From Patiria pectinifera (taxonomy: Eukaryota > Echinodermata > Asteroidea > Valvatida > Asterinidae), in contig CM057130.1 in assembly GCA_029964075.1 (NCBI GenBank), positions 5,704,001 through 5,768,000 of the forward strand: a DNA stretch of 64,000 nucleotides. The letters are read 5' to 3'. Made by a program: the position numbers and the translations under genes. How positions within the stretch are numbered: position 1 is the first letter of the stretch; each line of letters begins with the position of its first letter. Below, piece after piece: positions 59,220-64,000 of the stretch. The notes under the pieces are model-generated. The model ran no database searches. It saw nothing but the letters and a program-made list of their open reading frames with translations, and had not been told where the DNA came from.

Positions 59220-59496
59220 CTGTCGAGAATACAATATAAAAACAGCACAAATAAAAATTAAAAATGGTTACATGTATTTAAAGAATGTAATCTAAGAACC
59301 CCCCGCCACATGTGGTATGTGTGATTTTAAGCTCAAGCAAACGAGGAGGGGTGGGATGGGGTGTGGAAACTTCAATACGGCTCGACGATTCTGTTTTGTT
59401 ATTCATGTCAGTTACGACACCATTTTGTTATAGCCATTGGCCCATTTCAAAGACATATTATTTGAATTTATTACAAAGTGACCCACAATGAAGGTT

Positions 59497-62400
59497 TTAC
59501 CTCGTCAAATCACGAATTTTGCGGCGATAGTAGAGTATCACCACGACGAAGCAGGCGATCGCAAAAACGACAATGACCACTATGACGACAATGTAGGCGG
59601 TGTTATCCGGTTGATTCTCTGCACCATCTAGCTTTTTGATGTCTCCCGGTATTGCAGTGGTTCCATCCTGGGTATTCGCTGTACCTACGAGACAAAAAAA
59701 CCCATTATTTCAAAGTGAAGGAGTGTTTGGGTTGTAATGAACGATCCTCCCAAACAAATCCACCTTGAGTTTCTATTAAATATTCTGTTGAATTCTGAGT
59801 GGACCCCTACAGCGACTGATGAAATATCTAGCTCTATACATGTTGGCGTTTCACAAGTTGTTATGTTTTTCTTCGGAGTGCAAGACATTGATGAAATTGA
59901 CTGCCAATATAGGGCCTTATTATAGAGCAATGGTGTGGTATTTCCGCAAGTAGGAATGTGAAAGTACACTATTCCAGAAGTGGCATGTTTAAACATAATC
60001 ATCTTGTCATACGTAATGGCAAAGTACGACATCGCTTGCGCATGTGCATGTGTGTGTGTTCACGTACGAGTTGCTCACCGTACCACCTCGAGTTGATCGT
60101 CCGCAAAGCCGGTCATCGCCCATGAAGAGGGCGAGGCAAAGACTCGCTTTCGTTTTCCAATGAAACTTAACTTATGCTACATATCCTCTCTTTGCTTGAA
60201 TAAACAACTTTCTATGAGAAAATTGTCGAATTTGTCTAATTCTTGTGCCCTGCATATTCGCCAAAAATCATTAATCTACACTCGTTTCTTTTATTTACAT
60301 TGTATAAGGAAATGCCAGTCGAAAAAAAACCTGTTTTTTTTTCTCGACATGTTTAAACATGACAGTATAAACGAAAGTGCTGACTGTCATATGTGTTTCC
60401 CCCGATAACAAACTCCTTGGTGTTTATATAAGAAGTGCTTTAAACCGCAGACGTTTCGGGATCGAGTGCCGTGACAAACCCGAAAAATACCCCCGAGTCA
60501 ATTGGCCAAACTTACTCTTGTGGGTTGGAGTCACGGTAGCGTCTTCTGGGCAGCAACCTTCGCACGAAGCTGTATATGAAATTGACCAAAGATATAAATA
60601 AATAATTTTGTTTGCATGTTTTTCAGGTAATTTTTGTGTGACACTGTGTGTGCAGAGATATGATACACATACATAATGGTACCATTTGCATGGATTAGTT
60701 TGTCAGGTTCCCTATATACAAGGTGGAAATATGTATATTTTATAACAGAATATAATTTTATGCAATTATAATTAGCGTATATGGCTCCATGCAATTGCTC
60801 ATGCATCTCAGCATACCTGTACATTGTTTCATACAATTATGGCTTACATTTATTTCATTTTACTCTCACCTTTTATGTCAATAAACCTTGACGTGAACAC
60901 AGGTTCAAAGCCCCTGCCAGCCATAACAGTGACGGAATAGTTCCCCTCGTCCATGCACTGAAAGTTAGGTATGACGAGCGCGCCTTCTAGCCTGTCGACG
61001 TACGCAGACTGACTTTCCTCGTGGCCGAACCGGTAGGGCAGCTTTTCGATCACTCGACCCCTGCCCGTTCTGGTGACTTGGACCGGTTCAAGTTTGTCGC
61101 ATTTTCGGTCCAACTTTACCTTGACTTTCTCCCCCAGCTTTACCGCCATCTCACTGTTGGGCAATTCGAACTCTATAGATAATAGAGAATAAAAATTAAA
61201 GTTATCATTTTTAAAGGCAGGCATATATTTTCCAAAGGCAACCAACCGAACTCAGTATTATCAAAAAAGATTATGGATTGAAAATCGTATTGGCACCGTG
61301 AAAACACCGTGGAATTATTCCGTGTTGCTTGCGTTTAGTAGAAAATAGGAAATGTAGGTGATTTCCAACAATTGGTTAACTGGCTGATTTCTAGAAATAA
61401 AAGAGAACTTCTGCCAACAACTTCTGTAATGTAGCCAAGGGCGGATCCGGGGGGGGGGAGGGTCAAAGGGGGCCATGCCCCCCCCCCAAAAAAAACAAAC
61501 CAATTTTTTTTAATTTTTTTTTATGTGACATCGTAATAAAGGCAGGCAATGAGTACACCACCATCTTTTCCTCAAAAAAAAACCATTGGTTAAAGTGGTC
61601 AGAAATTGCCTCAGATCGCACCACAGAGCATCTAGAATCCCTTAAGCGGGCCCCGAACCCCACGCCGTAATTTTTTTGACCCACTTTTTTGGGGGACCAA
61701 ATGTTTGCCCCCCCCCCCCAAATTGTGTTCTGGATCCGCCCTTGTGTGTAGCTGCGCAATGAATGCACAACGCTTTGACGAAGAGAAATCATAGCTTTTA
61801 CGGCGGTTGTTTACTCCGGTCGTAAAATTGTTCCTCCATCTGCCATTGTAAAAAAAAGGTTTGTGTGAATTTCTTCGGAATCGAGCTGCAAAATTCTAAC
61901 ACGGGTAAAATTGCATTTTATTACCTTCAAAAATAAAGTCGTCGATATAAAAAAACCTTGATAATTTGGGCAATTATGACGGAATCTACGACTGTCACAA
62001 TGAGTCATTAAAAATTGCTCAATTTCCCGTCAGTACGCCGATAACTACGCCACCTTCAATGACTTCATAAGTTACGCAATAATTTGTTGCGAAATTCGTG
62101 GACTTGTGTCATATCCCAAAGGTTTGCAATGTGAAATGTTGCGCAACTGCGTAATTAACGAATACTTTCATCAATTCTACTTGGTTCTGCAAGTGCAGGA
62201 TGGGTTCGCAACGGTTCCCTAAGCGGAATGGAGCCCCATCTCAGGTAACATGGCAATTCCATTCAGAGACGAATAGCAAATACCTCTAGACCTCTGCATG
62301 CTGCCACCGTTTCAGTCATGTTCCCTGTATCCAATAACAGTACTGAATGATGTATTTTGTGCAAAAAGGAACCAGACTGTTTAACTTCCAGCCTCGCTTT

Positions 62401-63656
62401 GGTTACGTTGATTTGAATGGGGGAAAAATCAAAGTAGGCCGCAACATGATAATGGTCTATTACCTATACGTGATCTCTCAAGTTTGTTTATTGTGTGAAT
62501 CGAGGATTTTCTAATGTTCCTCTTCCCTTTTCCTTTATTTATACTCTAACTTTTTTGCAACAGCTCTCATTGGTTTTGTAAACATTTTCTAATCGAGGTC
62601 GTCCTCGATTTGGTTCCTGTCCTAAATTCACCGATGATGTTGCATGTGTGTGTCCTCGATTTACACCATAAACCAACGCACAATGCAATGTTCTTACCTG
62701 ATTGGTATTGTACAAACACTTCGGCACTATCGTTGAAGTGTTCTCCATCTTCTACCGCTTTACACCAGTAGACGCCCTTATCGCTCGCAGATGCTGGATC
62801 TACCGTCAGACTGGCCGTCAGATCCCATTTGCACTCCGAGCCTCTCAGTAGACACCGTGGAGGAAAGGTTATTACCTGGGTGTGGTTGGTGTCGATTGGC
62901 ATCGATCCCTTGTAGAACGACAGCCGTGTGTCGCTGTTGGATGCCGATTGCAGAGTACAGTACAAGACAATAGGGTGTCCAAGAGGTACACAAACGCCCT
63001 CTGGGATTAAGCTTATCTGCGTCGCAACTGTTCCTATAAAAACAGTAACAGAAGAGCAGGCACACCATAGATAAATTTTCGGCTGGATATCCGTAAATTG
63101 TATATTTTCCTTATTCCCAAATAATAAAATTTCAATCCAACACCCACAGACAAAGAAATAGGGACCCATGGACCTCGCCAGACCCAGTAGTTGTAACTAC
63201 GTCCGGGTGGCGAAATTATTTTTCCCCAAACAACATCGTATATAATTATGCTTGTTGAGCGCCCTCTACGATACTTTTATTATACGTACGCGGGTACAAG
63301 TATAATGCCATTAATTACGGCTTGCTGTCGAGCTCTTCGATAGTTCAGCTGAATAATGACATGGTTTTCAAATCGGAGGGTGTGGGTTCGCAACCACATT
63401 TCCCGATTTTTTTCTTTTCTAATATGCGGTTTTGGCGGATTCCCCCAACCCTTTATATATTATTTTCTCATGATATTAGGGAAGTAAACTCCAAAACCTC
63501 ATACTAGTGATAGCGTTCACCCCATTCGGTTATGTCGTTGGGGAAAAAAAAAATCGCGTCCGGGTATAAAAGAAGGATTTTCGTCTCACCAATGACTGTC
63601 TTCTGGAGGAGGACGGCAAGCAGGAGGGCCATCAGTGGGAGTTTACAGCTGTCCAT
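59497..63656 (-). CDS. IgC: two-Ig-domain type I membrane protein
   Basis: Exons 63590-63656, 62698-63033, 60870-61172, 60516-60569 and 59497-59684, all phase 1 with GT-AG sites, give 315 residues. The signal peptide is LPLMALLLAVLLQKTVI. Exon 2 (23-134) is V-like: GVCVPLGH, LYCTLQSAS, an extra pair in RCLLRGSEC, and DKGVYWCKAV. Exon 3 (135-235) has DRKCDKLEPV and FQCMDEGNYSVTV, lacking the F-strand Cys. The stalk is SCEGCCPEDATVTPTHK. Residues 285-304 (IVVIVVIVVFAIACFVVVIL) span the membrane, followed by YYRRKIRDLTR. NHT, NDS and NYS are potential glycosylation sites. A TATAG acceptor 25 bases before the Met indicates a spliced 5' UTR. It aligns with IgB exon by exon, including AENQPDN before the membrane. 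A surface recognition role is inference. The stop TAA overlaps a GAG/GTAAAA donor-like site. Confidence 0.8.
61436..61744. mobile_element. CAAGGGCGGATCC-family MITE in IgC intron
   Basis: The inverted ends CAAGGGCGGATCC are intact. The flanks AATGTAGC and TGTGTAGC agree at six of eight positions, an eroded 8-bp duplication. It lies in the intron between IgC exons 2 and 3; no copy is in the matching IgB intron. Confidence 0.75.
63325..63420 (+). repeat. tRNA-like fragment
   Basis: TAGTTCAGCTGAATAATGAC, TTTTCAAATCGG and GTGGGTTCGCAACC follow the order of a D arm, anticodon arm and T arm, but the acceptor and anticodon stems do not pair properly. Probably a tRNA-derived repeat. It lies in the first coding intron of IgC. 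Confidence 0.3.
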
Positions 63657-64000
63657 TGTCTTGCACCTTATCCGTGTCTATAAAAGAAAAAAATCGGAGA
63701 AAATAGAACTGTAAGTTGCAAACAAAGCAGGACCAGCTGTACAGACGGGTGTTTCACCCTTTGGTTTTCCGAGGGTCATGATGGGTAAATTTCCAAACAT
63801 GAGGGAAGGGGGGGGGAGGTGGTGGTCATGGAGATGTAGGACAAGGTCAACGACAAAGGAAACGACAAAGAGAAGGATTGGGCAGAAGGGTTGGAAAACA
63901 TAACGATTTAATACTCTCCTTTTACCTTGAACAGTAAATTGATGCAACAATAATGATTGAATGTTAAATTCAGCAACATCAAAATTAAACCATCAACAAT

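Noticed and set aside
63325..63420. Functional tRNA gene
   Set aside because: The T-arm-like text is good but the acceptor and anticodon stems do not form, so only a tRNA-like repeat is listed.

Overview
The window is animal nuclear DNA, probably from a marine invertebrate deuterostome and most likely an echinoderm. The reasons are intron-rich genes with canonical splice sites, very dense short inverted-repeat transposons, recurrent TAGGCCTA-rich text, a foldback element that resembles the sea-urchin TU type, and tandem copies of a JHAMT-like methyltransferase. The organism is inference. Long open frames are rare. The genes had to be assembled from short exons by matching splice sites and phases, and all six recognised genes lie on the minus strand.

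Two families make up the gene content. The first is three type I membrane proteins with two immunoglobulin-like domains each: IgA (2133-6524), IgB (47463-52035) and IgC (59497-63656). They share one plan: signal-peptide exon, Ig exon, second Ig exon, a tiny stalk exon, then a transmembrane exon, with every intron in phase 1. IgB and IgC are recent tandem duplicates whose introns and flanks still align; IgA is more diverged. The second family is a tandem array of class I SAM-dependent methyltransferases of the JHAMT-like group, four exons per copy: M1 (13046-16027, a pseudogene with frameshifts), M2 (23880-27891, intact, 261 residues) and M3 (35025-38396, intact reading frame but no AG acceptor before exon 3). 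The Ig genes flank the methyltransferase array.

Most of the rest is mobile DNA. The clearest elements are a 2.6-kb foldback element (18172-20801) whose arms carry 21-bp palindromic satellites and one of which holds a nested Harbinger-type MITE; a 1.3-kb palindrome (29081-30354); a 1.5-kb element with 62-bp inverted termini and 9-bp target duplications (31492-32998); several hAT-type MITEs with 8-bp target duplications; a piggyBac-like MITE (1707-2060); a mariner-type MITE (16973-17436); LINE 3' fragments; and SINE-like pieces. Several insertions can be dated relative to segmental duplications because the paralogous segment still shows the empty site. Minisatellites sit in introns of IgA (about 10-bp unit) and IgB (17-bp unit).

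The most interesting points are the little-known Ig receptor family with a displaced second-domain disulfide and, in all three genes, a stop codon overlapping a splice-donor-like GT directly after the transmembrane segment. That arrangement could let splicing choose between a very short and a longer cytoplasmic tail. No bacterial-type operons, CRISPR arrays, confident tRNAs or rRNAs were seen.
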